DNA from: Curtobacterium sp. MCBD17_032
GTDB lineage: Bacteria > Actinomycetota > Actinomycetes > Actinomycetales > Microbacteriaceae
Assembly: GCF_003234855.1 (NCBI RefSeq)
Contig: NZ_QKTO01000002.1
Location: 457,229 to 521,228, forward strand
Length of the DNA: 64,000 bases
Direction: 5' to 3'
Below are positions 55,316 through 63,846 of the stretch, one piece after another. The number at the start of each line of letters is the position of its first letter. Within the stretch, counting starts at the first letter, position 1. The notes beneath the pieces are model-generated. The model was not told the DNA's origin. It did not search any database and saw only the letters and a list, made by a program, of their open reading frames with translations. The translations under genes and the position numbers were made by a program.

Positions 55316-56050
55316 GTGCCCCGGGACCGCGTCCGCAACCTACCGATCCGCCGCATCGAGGAGTACCTCGACCCGGACCCGATGCCCCGCGACGCGTGGC
55401 CGGCGACGCTCCCGCCGGTCCGGCAGCTCCTGGACGACGGCCTCGAACTCGGCCCCGTGACGGTCCTGGTCGGTGAGAACGGCGTGGGCAAGTCCACCCT
55501 GGTGGAGGCGATTGCCCTCGCGTTCGGCATGTCGCCCGAGGGTGGTTCGACGGGCTCGGGCCACTCGACCCGCCCCTCGGAGTCGTCCCTGTCGGAGCAC
55601 ATCCGCGTGGTCCGCGACTTCGGAGCCGCCCGGAGCGGGTTCTTCCTCCGGGCCGAGACCATGCACGGGCTCTTCACCTACCTCGAGCAGCACCCGGGCG
55701 CCCGTCCCGAGACGCCCTACCACGAGCGCAGTCACGGGGAGTCGTTCCTGGAGTTCGTCATCGACCGGGCGCGGTGGCCCGGTCTGTGGCTCCTCGACGA
55801 GCCGGAATCGGCGCTGTCGTTCTCGGGTTGCCTGACGCTCATCGCGCTCCTGCAGTCCATCGTCGAGGACGGCGTCGGTCAGGTGGTCCTGTCGACCCAC
55901 TCGCCGGTGCTCGCGGCGTTCCCGGACGCGACGGTCCTCGAGGTCGGGGAGTGGGGCATCCGACGGTCCGACTGGGCGGACCTGGAGCTCGTCCGGAACC
56001 AGCGTGCGTTCCTGCAGGACCCGGGACGGTACCTGCGGCACCTGGCGTGA
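55316..56050 (+). CDS. AAA family ATPase (ABC-type fold, small)
   Basis: 244 residues. Walker A is VLVGENGVGKSTLVEAIALA, Walker B is GLWLLDEPESALSF, and the D/H-loop region is QVVLSTHSPVLAAFPDATVL. This is a compact, stand-alone SMC/ABC-like ATPase similar to proteins annotated as AAA ATPases with no known partner. No membrane segment. GTG start at 55316 without a ribosome site. Function unknown; roles in DNA repair or defence are possible but nothing here shows one. Confidence 0.85.
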   Translation: MPRDRVRNLPIRRIEEYLDPDPMPRDAWPATLPPVRQLLDDGLELGPVTVLVGENGVGKSTLVEAIALAFGMSPEGGSTGSGHSTRPSESSLSEHIRVVRDFGAARSGFFLRAETMHGLFTYLEQHPGARPETPYHERSHGESFLEFVIDRARWPGLWLLDEPESALSFSGCLTLIALLQSIVEDGVGQVVLSTHSPVLAAFPDATVLEVGEWGIRRSDWADLELVRNQRAFLQDPGRYLRHLA

Positions 56051-56114
56051 GCCGGGCCTCCCGACCGACGGGCGGACCGCTGTCGGCCGGCCAGTCGGAC
56101 CGCCGCCGACCGCG

Positions 56115-56747
56115 TCAGGCCGTGAGCTTCGTCATCTGCAGCAGCCCGTCGCCCGCGGGCGAGAGGGCGCTGCGGACCGCGCCGGAGGTGGAGACCTCGG
56201 TGAGCAGCAGGCGGAAGTCCGTCGTCGCCCGGTCGCGCTTGACCGGGTCGGCGACCTTGCCGCGCCACAGTGCGTGCGGGACGAGCACGGTACCGCCGGT
56301 CTTCGCCAAGCGCAGGCCGTGCTCGACGTACTCGATGACGTGCTCCGGATCGGCGTCGATGAGGACGACGTCGTAGCTGGCGTCGTTCATCCGGGGCAGC
56401 ACCTGCGCCGCTCGCCCGGGGATGAGGCGGACCCGTCCGGGCGCGGCACCCGCGGCGATGAAGGCGTCCCGCGCGTACTGCTGGTGGTCGATCTCGACGT
56501 CGATCGTCGTCAGCGTGGCGTCGGGCGCCCCCGCGAGCAGGTACAGCCCGGACACGCCGAGACCCGTCCCGATCTCGATGATGCTCGTCGCCCGGGACGC
56601 CGCGGCGATGACGCTCATCTGCGCCCCGACCGCCGGCGAGACGGGTTCGACACCGAGCTCGAGGGAGTGCTCACGCGCACGGGCGACACCGTCGGGTTCG
56701 GAGACGATGTCCTCCGCGAACTTCCAGTTCGAGTCTTTCTCTGACAC
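56115..56747 (-). CDS. SAM-dependent O-methyltransferase
   Basis: A 210-residue class I methyltransferase of the caffeoyl-CoA O-methyltransferase-like family 3. SAM site IIEIGTGLGVSGLYLLAGAP, TLTTIDVEIDHQQYARDAFI, and the metal/catalytic DVVLIDADPEHVIEYVEHG. Start GTG at 56747 with gaggag five bases upstream; GTG at 56753 would leave no spacing. It is divergent from tatB. In mycobacteria its counterpart (Rv1220c) is next to sigE. Substrate unknown. Confidence 0.9.
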   Translation of the reverse strand: MSEKDSNWKFAEDIVSEPDGVARAREHSLELGVEPVSPAVGAQMSVIAAASRATSIIEIGTGLGVSGLYLLAGAPDATLTTIDVEIDHQQYARDAFIAAGAAPGRVRLIPGRAAQVLPRMNDASYDVVLIDADPEHVIEYVEHGLRLAKTGGTVLVPHALWRGKVADPVKRDRATTDFRLLLTEVSTSGAVRSALSPAGDGLLQMTKLTA

Positions 56748-56810
56748 GCACACTCCTCGTCGGTCAACTCTACGGGTGACTCGCCGGGTCCACGCGTTAG
56801 GCTCGCTCCC

Positions 56811-57182
56811 GTGAACATCCAGCTCGACAAGATCCTGATCATCGGGATCATCGCCGTGCTGTTGCTCGGGCCGCAGCGGCTGCCCGTCTACGCCCAGAAG
56901 CTCGCCGACTTCGTCAAGGCCGTCCGCCGGTTCGCGGACAACGCCAAGGAGCGGATGCGCGAGGAGATGGGCCCCGACTTCGACGACGTGGACTGGCAGA
57001 AGCTCGACCCGCGTCAGTACGACCCGCGCCGGATCATCCGGGACGCCCTGCTCGACTCGCCCTCGTCCGGCGCCGAGACAGCGACGGCGGCGACCGTCAC
57101 CGCCGCCAAGGTGCGGGCACCGGCGCCGGTGGTGCCACTGGCCGCGGGCGAGCCCGCGCCGTTCGACGTCGAAGCGACCTGA
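56811..57182 (+). CDS. tatB: Sec-independent protein translocase TatB
   Basis: Component of the twin-arginine export pathway. 123 residues: a single N-terminal membrane helix (LDKILIIGIIAVLLLGPQRL) with the conserved Gly-Pro hinge, an amphipathic helix (VYAQKLADFVKAVRRFADNA) and a C-terminal Ala/Thr-rich tail. GTG start; the -10 TAGGCT at 56798-56803 ends seven bases upstream, so probably leaderless. Converges with mrp across a 17-bp tandem repeat. Confidence 0.92.
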   Translation: MNIQLDKILIIGIIAVLLLGPQRLPVYAQKLADFVKAVRRFADNAKERMREEMGPDFDDVDWQKLDPRQYDPRRIIRDALLDSPSSGAETATAATVTAAKVRAPAPVVPLAAGEPAPFDVEAT

Positions 57183-57197
57183 CGCGGACGTCGTCCG

Positions 57198-57259
57198 CTC
57201 AGGACAGTGACCGGCTCAGGACAGTGACCGGCTCAGGACAGTGACCGGCTCAGGACAGG
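57198..57259. repeat. 17-bp tandem repeat (3.6 copies) at the tatB-mrp junction
   Basis: The unit ctcaggacagtgaccgg occurs perfectly at 57198-57214, 57215-57231 and 57232-57248, with a partial fourth copy that overlaps the mrp stop codon (57250-57252). On the minus strand each unit repeats the bases around the mrp stop, so the array seems to have grown from the gene's own 3' end. Confidence 0.93.
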
Positions 57260-58410
57260 GACAGGCCGAGCTTCCGGCCGGCGAGGCCCCGCCCCATCGC
57301 GGTGAGCCGATCGGCCACCGCGTCGAGCGCGACCGCCGCGGGGTCCGACGGGTCACCGAGGACGACCGGGAGGCCCGCATCGCCGCCGGCACGGAGCGGC
57401 ACCGAGAGCGGGACCCGGCCGAGCACCGGCACGGGGGCGTCCTGCCCCCGGGACAGGCGCCGGGCGGTCTCGTCGCCGCCGCCCTCGCCGAAGAGGTGCA
57501 GCACGCTGCCGTCGGGCTGCACGAGCCCCGCCATGTTCTCGACGACGCCGACGACCTTCTGCCCGGTCTGTCGAGCCACGATCCCACTCCGTTCGGCCAC
57601 GTCCGCCGCGGCCGCCTGCGGGGTGGTCACGACGAGCACCTCGGCGTGGGGGAGCAGCTGACCGACCGAGATCGCCACGTCGCCGGTGCCGGGCGGCATG
57701 TCGAGCAGGAGCACGTCGAGGGCGCCGAACCACACGTCGGACAGGAACTGGTTCACCGTCCGGTGCAGCATCGGACCACGCCAGGAGACCGCGGTCGAGA
57801 CGTCGTCGACGAACATCCCGATCGAGACGACCTTCACCTCGTGGGCGACCGGCGGCAGGATCATGCTGTCGACGCGGGTCGGCCGCGGGGCGACGCCGTG
57901 CTCGTCGGTGAGGCCCATGAGCCCCGGGATGCTGAAGCCGTGCACGTCGACGTCGACGATGCCGACGCGCTGCCCCCGGCGGGCGAGCGCCGCCGCCAGG
58001 TTCGCGGTGACCGTGGACTTGCCGACCCCGCCCTTGCCGCTCGTCACCGCGATGACGCGGGTCAACGAGTCCGGGGTGAACTGGACGCCCTGGGGGCGAC
58101 CCTCGCGGAGCCGCTCGGTGAGGGCCCGACGCACGGCGGGGTCCATCACGGACACGTCCACGTCGACCGTCGCGACGCCCGGCACGGAACCGGCGGCGGA
58201 ACGGACGTCACGCTCGATGGTGTCGGCGGCGGGGCACCCCACGATCGTGAGCTGCAGGTCGACGCGCACCGAGCCTCCCGGCTGGACATCGACGCCCCGG
58301 ATCATGTCGAGTTCGGTGACGGGCCGGCGGATCTCGGGGTCGAGGACACGGCCGAGCGCAGCGAGGACCGCGGCGCCGAGCTGGTCCTGCGGGGTGGTGC
58401 GGTCAGCCAC
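57250..58410 (-). CDS. mrp: Mrp/NBP35-type P-loop protein (Fe-S carrier family)
   Basis: 386 residues. An N-terminal MIP18/DUF59 domain (VLDPEIRRPVTELDMIRGVD with TIVGCPAADTIERDV) precedes a deviant-Walker P-loop ATPase: VIAVTSGKGGVGKSTVTANL, VDVDVHGFSIPGLMG, LLLDMPPGTGDVAISV. Family members carry or insert iron-sulfur clusters. The usual CxxC cluster ligands after VVENMAG are absent here (LVQPDGSVLHLFGEGGG), and Cys59 is the only Cys. Its start overlaps the end of the DUF1003 gene by eight bases. Confidence 0.92.
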   Translation of the reverse strand: MADRTTPQDQLGAAVLAALGRVLDPEIRRPVTELDMIRGVDVQPGGSVRVDLQLTIVGCPAADTIERDVRSAAGSVPGVATVDVDVSVMDPAVRRALTERLREGRPQGVQFTPDSLTRVIAVTSGKGGVGKSTVTANLAAALARRGQRVGIVDVDVHGFSIPGLMGLTDEHGVAPRPTRVDSMILPPVAHEVKVVSIGMFVDDVSTAVSWRGPMLHRTVNQFLSDVWFGALDVLLLDMPPGTGDVAISVGQLLPHAEVLVVTTPQAAAADVAERSGIVARQTGQKVVGVVENMAGLVQPDGSVLHLFGEGGGDETARRLSRGQDAPVPVLGRVPLSVPLRAGGDAGLPVVLGDPSDPAAVALDAVADRLTAMGRGLAGRKLGLSLS

Positions 58411-58978
58411 GCGTCACCGAACGCTCGTGGCCGCGGTCGTCCAGGTCGTCGAGGTCCTCGGGGTCGCCGTCACGGCGGTCGAGTTCCTCGAGCAGGGAGC
58501 GGAGCTCGGCACGGATGAAGTCCTTGGACGCCATGTCCCGCATCGCGAGGCGGAGGGCGACGACCTCGCGGGCGAGGTACTCGGTGTCCGCGAGGTTCCG
58601 CTCCGCGCGCTGCCGGTCCTGTTCGAACTGCACGCGGTCCCGGTCGTCCTGCCGGTTCTGCGCGAGCAGGATGAGCGGCGCCGCGTACGAGGCCTGCAGT
58701 GACAGCACCAGGGTCAGCGCGGTGAAGCCGATCGCCGCCGAGTCGAACTGCCACGACTTCGGCGACAGCGTGTTCCACCCCATCCAGAGCACGCAGAACA
58801 GGGTCAGCCCGATCAGGAACCAGGGCGTGCCCATCGCACGGGCGATGCCCTCGGTGGCGCGACCGAACGCGTCGCCGCGTCCGCGTCGGCGGGTGGGCAG
58901 GACGCGCGTGCGCATGCCCTTCGGGGAGTCGAGGCGTTCCTCGGGCCGCTCCCGGCGGTTCTCATCTGGGCGTGCCAC
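58403..58978 (-). CDS. DUF1003 membrane protein
   Basis: 191 residues. A basic N-terminal tail, then two membrane helices (WFLIGLTLFCVLWMGWNTLS and AIGFTALTLVLSLQASYAAP) and a coiled-coil segment (RVQFEQDRQRAERNLADTEY) ending in an acidic tail. The order is that of DUF1003, of unknown function. GTG start at 58978 lies inside the end of the CBS gene (17-base overlap) and its end overlaps mrp, so the three are one operon. Confidence 0.88.
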   Translation of the reverse strand: MARPDENRRERPEERLDSPKGMRTRVLPTRRRGRGDAFGRATEGIARAMGTPWFLIGLTLFCVLWMGWNTLSPKSWQFDSAAIGFTALTLVLSLQASYAAPLILLAQNRQDDRDRVQFEQDRQRAERNLADTEYLAREVVALRLAMRDMASKDFIRAELRSLLEELDRRDGDPEDLDDLDDRGHERSVTRG

Positions 58979-60293
58979 GATTCGTCCTCCTTCCCGAGGG
59001 GATCGCCGTGCGGCGGGTGCGGGTCCGTGGTCGCGACGCGGCGCCGGGGTTGGCGTCGGCCGCGTCCTGACTGCGCCAGTCGTCGGGGAGGACGTGGTCG
59101 AGGACGTCGTCGATGGTCACCACCCCGACGAGTCGGTGGGCGTCGTCGACCACGGGGACGGACAGCAGGTTGTACGTCGCCATCACCCGGGTGACCTCGG
59201 CCGCGCTCGCGTCGACCTTCACCGGTTCGGTCTGCTGGTCGATGAGGGTGCCCAGGCGTTCGTTCGGCGGGTACCGGAGCATGCGCTGGAAGTGCACGAG
59301 CCCGAGGAACCGCCCGGTCGGCGGCTCGTACGGCGGGAGCGTGACGCACACCGCGGCGCCGAGCACCGGCGCGAGCTCGTGCCGGCGCACCAGGGCCAGT
59401 CCCTCGGCCACGGTCGAGTCGGCGGACAGGATCACCGGCTCGGTCGTCATGAGCCCACCCGCGGTGTCCGGCTCGTACTCGAGCAGCATGCGGACGTCCT
59501 GCGCCTCTTCCGGCTCCATGAGCTCGAGGAGTGCTTCGCTGCGTTCGTCGGGCAGCTGGGCGAGGAGGTCGGCAGCGTCGTCGGGCTGCATCTGGTCGAG
59601 GACGTCGGCCGCGCGGGCATCCCGCAGCGCGGAGAGGATCTCGATGCGTTCCTGGTCCGGCATCTCCTCGAGCACGTCGGCGAGGCGGTCGTCCGGCAGC
59701 TCCTCGGCGACCTCGAACCGGCGCTCGGACGGCAGGTCGAGCAGGGTGGATGCCAGGTCGGCCGGCACCAGGTCGGAGTAGGCGGCGATGACGTGCTCGG
59801 CGGACTGGGACTCCCCGGGGAGCTCGTCCTCGGTGACCTCGTTCCAGGTGGCGAACGTCGTCGGGCCCTTGCCGAACGGCGACGGCGTGGTCTTCGGCTT
59901 GCGGAGGAAGAGCTGCGCGATCGACCAGTCGCCCTGGCCGTGGTCCTCGATGGCGACGTCCTCGATGGTCGCCCGGATCTGCTCCTTCTTGATGAGCACC
60001 TTGCGGCCGAGGATCTCCGCGATCACCCGGACCTCGCCACCGCGCTGCTCGAAGCGGCGCATGTTGACGAGCCCGGTCGTGATGACCTGTCCGGCACCGA
60101 TCGAGGTGATCCGGCCGATGCTCACGAAGATGCGGCGCTTGCCGGGGACCTCGACGATCAACCCGACGACCTGGGGCGCGTCGACGCGGCGGTAGACGAC
60201 GAGGACGTCGCGTACCCTGCCGACTCGGTCGCCCGCGGGGTCGAAGACGGAGCACCCGGCGAGGCGGGCGACGAAGACCTTCGAGGCGCTCAC
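58962..60293 (-). CDS. MgtE N-terminal/CBS-domain protein with a PRC barrel, no channel
   Basis: 443 residues. Residues 1-60 are a PRC-barrel-like domain (CSVFDPAGDRVGRVRDVLVV). Residues about 170-270 are the MgtE N-terminal superhelix with repeats such as LLDLPSERRFEVAEELPDDR and LADVLEEMPDQERIEILSAL. Two CBS domains follow (MTTEPVILSADSTVAEGLAL, LLSVPVVDDAHRLVGVVTID). The five-helix magnesium channel of MgtE is missing, so it is a soluble Mg2+ or nucleotide sensor-like protein. GTG start with TACGCT (complement of 60300-60305) six bases upstream. Confidence 0.9.
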   Translation of the reverse strand: MSASKVFVARLAGCSVFDPAGDRVGRVRDVLVVYRRVDAPQVVGLIVEVPGKRRIFVSIGRITSIGAGQVITTGLVNMRRFEQRGGEVRVIAEILGRKVLIKKEQIRATIEDVAIEDHGQGDWSIAQLFLRKPKTTPSPFGKGPTTFATWNEVTEDELPGESQSAEHVIAAYSDLVPADLASTLLDLPSERRFEVAEELPDDRLADVLEEMPDQERIEILSALRDARAADVLDQMQPDDAADLLAQLPDERSEALLELMEPEEAQDVRMLLEYEPDTAGGLMTTEPVILSADSTVAEGLALVRRHELAPVLGAAVCVTLPPYEPPTGRFLGLVHFQRMLRYPPNERLGTLIDQQTEPVKVDASAAEVTRVMATYNLLSVPVVDDAHRLVGVVTIDDVLDHVLPDDWRSQDAADANPGAASRPRTRTRRTAIPSGRRTNRGTPR

Positions 60294-60385
60294 CCGTCCA
60301 GCGTAGTCGCTCGCCCCGGCGTGCTCGCCGCCCGCTCCCTGGTGGTTCTCGTGTGATCGCAAGGAGTCCGGTGGATGATGGCCGA

Positions 60386-61582
60386 GTGAGCAATCAGAGC
60401 CCCTTCGGCGGCCGCACGGCACAGGCGTTCCCCACCCTGCCGCGCGGTGACGTCCTCGGCACCTACGACAGCTACCCCGAAGCACAGCGCGTGGTCGCGA
60501 AGCTCGCCGAGTCGGACTTCCCGGTCGCGAAGCTGTCCATCGTCGGCAACGACCTCAAGACCGTCGAGCGCGTGACCGGCAAGATGACCTACGGGCGAGC
60601 AGCACTCGCGGGCGCGCTGTCCGGGCTCTGGCTCGGGTTCTTCTTCGGCATCGTCCTGACGCTCTTCTCGCCGCAGGCCGGCGGGCTCTTCCTCCCCGCC
60701 GCCGTCATCGGAGCCGGCTTCGGCATGCTGTACGGCATCGTCTCGTTCGCGATCACGAAGCGACAGCGGGACTTCACGAGCATCCACCAAGTGCTCGCCA
60801 CCACCTACCAGATCGTCGTCGACCCGCAGCTGTCCGGTCAGGCGCAGCGGATCCTCGGCCAGGGCGGGGCGATCCAGCACACGTCGTGGGACCAGCTGGG
60901 GAAGGGCACGACCGGGCAGCCTGGCCAGCAGCAGTGGCGTCCGGGCCCGGGCGGGACGCAGCCGGGGTCCGGCGGACCGGGGCAGTACGGGCAGCCGGGT
61001 CAGCCGCCGCGGTACGGGCAGCCGGCCCAGCCGCCGCAGTACGGGCAGCCGGGTGCCGGCCAGTCCGGTCAGCCGCCGCAGTCCGGCCAGTCCGGCCAGC
61101 AGCAGTGGCGCCCGGGCGGAGCGCCGCAGGGGTCGCCCTACGGTGGCCACGCCACGCCGCACCAGCCGGGAGGCCCGGGCCAGCCCGGTGGGCCGGCCCA
61201 GCAGCAGGGCGGGGACGCGCCGCGTCCGCCCGTCTCCGGTGGTGAGGCGCCGGCCGGGCCGCGGTACGGAACGAACGACGGGCCGCGGTACGGAACGAAC
61301 GACGGCGGTGTGCGGACCCCGCCGAGCGACGATGCACCGCAGCAGCGCTCCGTCGCCCCGCGGTACGGCACGAACGAGGGCGCTGCCCGCACGCCGGGGG
61401 CAGCGGGGGACGCGACCGCTCACCAGGCGGAGCGTCCGTCCGGGGCGACCCGCAGCTCCGGCACGGACGATCGTCCCCGCTTCGGCGAGCGGACGACGCC
61501 CGCGGACACCGAGCGCAGTGCCCCGGCGGACGGTGACCGTGCCGCGGACGACACCCGGCGGCAGGACGACGACCGGGTCTGA
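60386..61582 (+). CDS. General stress protein 17M-like protein with long low-complexity tail
   Basis: 398 residues. Residues 1-165 hold the YflT/GSP17M-like domain (GDVLGTYDSYPEAQRVVAKL, KLSIVGNDLKTVERVTGKMT) with two membrane helices (AALAGALSGLWLGFFFGIVL, GLFLPAAVIGAGFGMLYGIV). The rest is disordered: Gly-Gln-Pro repeats (YGQPGQPPRYGQPAQPPQYG) and three RYGTNDG/RYGTNEG repeats, then an acidic Arg/Asp end. Start GTG at 60386. Function unknown; a stress role is by family only. Confidence 0.85.
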   Translation: MSNQSPFGGRTAQAFPTLPRGDVLGTYDSYPEAQRVVAKLAESDFPVAKLSIVGNDLKTVERVTGKMTYGRAALAGALSGLWLGFFFGIVLTLFSPQAGGLFLPAAVIGAGFGMLYGIVSFAITKRQRDFTSIHQVLATTYQIVVDPQLSGQAQRILGQGGAIQHTSWDQLGKGTTGQPGQQQWRPGPGGTQPGSGGPGQYGQPGQPPRYGQPAQPPQYGQPGAGQSGQPPQSGQSGQQQWRPGGAPQGSPYGGHATPHQPGGPGQPGGPAQQQGGDAPRPPVSGGEAPAGPRYGTNDGPRYGTNDGGVRTPPSDDAPQQRSVAPRYGTNEGAARTPGAAGDATAHQAERPSGATRSSGTDDRPRFGERTTPADTERSAPADGDRAADDTRRQDDDRV

Positions 61583-61624
61583 GCCGTCTCGCTCCTGACG
61601 ATCGACTCGTCGGGCGCGGGACCG

Positions 61625-61675
61625 ACGACGACGGGCTCCCGGCCGGTGCCGCACCGGCCGGGAGCCCGTCGTCGT
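61625..61675. terminator. Bidirectional terminator
   Basis: Perfect 24-bp stem (61625-61648 and 61652-61675, core ggctcccggccggtg) with a ccg loop, between convergent genes. Confidence 0.93.
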
Positions 61676-61686
61676 GTCCACGGTCC

Positions 61687-62160
61687 TCAGAGGATCTTCG
61701 AGAAGCAGACCGACCGGGCGGCACCCACGTACGGTCCGAAGTTGGCGATTCGCCGGAAGCCCTCACGCTCGTAGAACCGGATCGCGCCCTTCTGTTCCAT
61801 CCCGGTCTCGAGGACGAGCGCCGGCGACCCGAGGTCGAGGGCCGCCTCCTCGAGACGGCGGAGGATCAACGCCGCCACCCCGGACCCGCGGGACTCGGTG
61901 CGGACGTACATGCGCTTGACCTCGGCGATGCCGTCGTCGACGAGTCGCAGCCCGCCGCAGCCGACCGGCGTCCCCGCCTCGTCGCGCGCGACGAAGAACA
62001 CCGCGATCGAGTCGGCCGTCGGCTTCGGGCCCGGCTCCGTGTCGGCCCCGTACGTGCTGTCGATCTCGATGCGCTGGGCTGCTCGCAGGCGCTGCGCGTC
62101 GGGCGAGTCGAAGTGCTCGACGTCGATCAGGAAGGTGTCCGAGGGGGCTTCAGCGCTCAC
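61687..62160 (-). CDS. GNAT family N-acetyltransferase
   Basis: 157 residues. GNAT core: IAVFFVARDEAGTPVGCGGL, AEVKRMYVRTESRGSGVAAL (acetyl-CoA loop RGSGVA) and ALVLETGMEQKGAIRFYERE followed by GFRRIANFG. Start GTG at 62160, with the -10 TAGCCT (complement of 62168-62173) seven bases upstream. It lies 10 bp downstream of the aminopeptidase P gene's stop on the same strand but has its own promoter. Substrate unknown. Confidence 0.88.
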   Translation of the reverse strand: MSAEAPSDTFLIDVEHFDSPDAQRLRAAQRIEIDSTYGADTEPGPKPTADSIAVFFVARDEAGTPVGCGGLRLVDDGIAEVKRMYVRTESRGSGVAALILRRLEEAALDLGSPALVLETGMEQKGAIRFYEREGFRRIANFGPYVGAARSVCFSKIL

Positions 62161-62170
62161 GAGGCCCAGG

Positions 62171-63655
62171 CTAGCGCGCGGACCGGGCGATCCACCCCTC
62201 CACTTCCGAGGGGGTCCGGGGGATGTGCACCGACAGGTTCTCGGCACCGTCCTCGGTCACGAGGACGTCGTCCTCGATCCGGACACCGATCCCGCGGAAC
62301 TCCTCGGGGACGGTGAGGTCGTCCTGCTGGAAGTACAGGCCGGGCTCGATCGTGAAGACCATGCCGGCCTGCACGATGCCGTCCAGGTACATCTCCCGCC
62401 GGGCCTTCGCGCAGTCGTGCACGTCGAGGCCGAGGTGGTGGCTCGTGCCGTGCACCATGTAGCGACGGTGGAACTGGTTGTCCGGCTGCAGGGACTCCTC
62501 CGCCGAGACCGGCAGGAAGCCCCACTCGGCGGTCTTGCGGGCGATGACCTCCATCGCGGTCGCGTGCACCTGACGGAAGGTGATGCCCGGCCGGACGATC
62601 GCGAACGCGGCGTCGGCGGCCTCGAGCACGGCCTCGTAGACCATGCGCTGCACGGGCGAGAACGTGCCGCTGACCGGCAGCGTCCGGGTGATGTCCGCGG
62701 TGTAGAACGAGTCGACCTCGACCCCGGCGTCGATGAGGATGAGGTCACCCGGCTGCACGGCACCGTCGTTGCGGGTCCAGTGCAGGATGCAGGCGTGGTG
62801 GCCGGCGGCGGCGATGGTGTCGTAGCCGACCGTGTTGCCGTCGGCGCGGGCGCGCCGGTTGAACGTGCCCTCGACGATGCGCTCGCCACGGGGGTGCGCG
62901 AGAACGGCGTCGAAGTCCGCGATGACGTCGTCGAACCCGTGCTGGGTCGCGTCGACGGCCTTGCGCAGCTCATGCACCTCGTAGGCGTCCTTCACGAGGC
63001 GGAGTTCGGACAGGTCGCGGGACAGGACGTCGTCGGTCGCGGTCGTGCCGTCCTGCTCGGGTGCACCACCGACCGTCGTGCCGAAGCGCTCGTCGAGTGC
63101 CCGCGTGAACTCGGGGTCGGCGTCCCGCACCACGAGCACGGAGGCGTCGAGCCCGGCCAGTGCGGCGTCGAGTTCGCCGAGGTCCGCCGTGGCGACGCCG
63201 AGGTCCGCGGCGACCTCGGCCAGGGAGGGGCGCGGTCCGACCCAGAACTCGCCGATCTCCGGGTTCGCGTAGAACTCCTCGGAGTCGCGGCCGGCCGTCG
63301 CCCGGAAGTACAGCGTGGCGTCGTGCCCGTCGCCGCGCGGGCTCAGGACGAGCACGGAGCCGACCACGGTGTCGGTGCCCCAGCCGGTCAGGTGGGCGAA
63401 CGTGGAGTGCGGGCGGAACGGGTAGTCGCAGTCGTTCGAGCGCACCTTGGCCTGGCCGGCGGGCACCACGATCGTCCGACCGGTGTGCAGTCCGGACAGG
63501 CGGGCGCGACGGGCAGCGGCGAACGCGGCCTGTTCGCGCGGCGCCGGCAGCGGGCGCTCACGCTCGGCCCAGTTCGCGGCGATGTGGTCCTTGAACACGG
63601 ACGATCCGGGAGTGGTGGAGCGGTTGCTCGTCGCGCGGGGAGTGGTGTCGGCCAT
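62171..63655 (-). CDS. pepP: Aminopeptidase P family protein (Xaa-Pro aminopeptidase)
   Basis: Removes N-terminal residues preceding proline. 494 residues: an N-terminal creatinase-like domain (LSGLHTGRTIVVPAGQAKVR, FAHLTGWGTDTVVGS) and a C-terminal pita-bread M24 domain with the dinuclear metal ligands Asp in LILIDAGVEVDSFYTADITR, His in VHGTSHHLGLDVHD, Glu in VFTIEPGLYFQQ and Glu in GVRIEDDVLVTEDG. Start ATG at 63655 (MADTTPRATS); an ATG four codons earlier is possible. Length fits the actinobacterial PepP. Confidence 0.95.
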   Translation of the reverse strand: MADTTPRATSNRSTTPGSSVFKDHIAANWAERERPLPAPREQAAFAAARRARLSGLHTGRTIVVPAGQAKVRSNDCDYPFRPHSTFAHLTGWGTDTVVGSVLVLSPRGDGHDATLYFRATAGRDSEEFYANPEIGEFWVGPRPSLAEVAADLGVATADLGELDAALAGLDASVLVVRDADPEFTRALDERFGTTVGGAPEQDGTTATDDVLSRDLSELRLVKDAYEVHELRKAVDATQHGFDDVIADFDAVLAHPRGERIVEGTFNRRARADGNTVGYDTIAAAGHHACILHWTRNDGAVQPGDLILIDAGVEVDSFYTADITRTLPVSGTFSPVQRMVYEAVLEAADAAFAIVRPGITFRQVHATAMEVIARKTAEWGFLPVSAEESLQPDNQFHRRYMVHGTSHHLGLDVHDCAKARREMYLDGIVQAGMVFTIEPGLYFQQDDLTVPEEFRGIGVRIEDDVLVTEDGAENLSVHIPRTPSEVEGWIARSAR

Positions 63656-63846
63656 GTGGTCCATCATCGCACCGCTGCACCGACCAGGGCCCGGCACCGC
63701 GGCCCGCGCGCCCGGGAGATCCGTCACGGGCAGGCCCGTCCCGGGAACCGGCCGGGCGGGACCTGCTGCCAGTCGCTCACGCCCGGCCGCCGACACGGTG
63801 CGCGGTCCGGGCGGCCGTGACGGACCCCTGCTCCTGCATGGTCTGA

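Noticed and set aside
61000..61400. Gly-Gln-Pro and RYGTN repeats considered as a possible DNA repeat element
   Set aside because: The repeats keep the reading frame, and the DNA copies differ at silent positions. They are a low-complexity protein tail.
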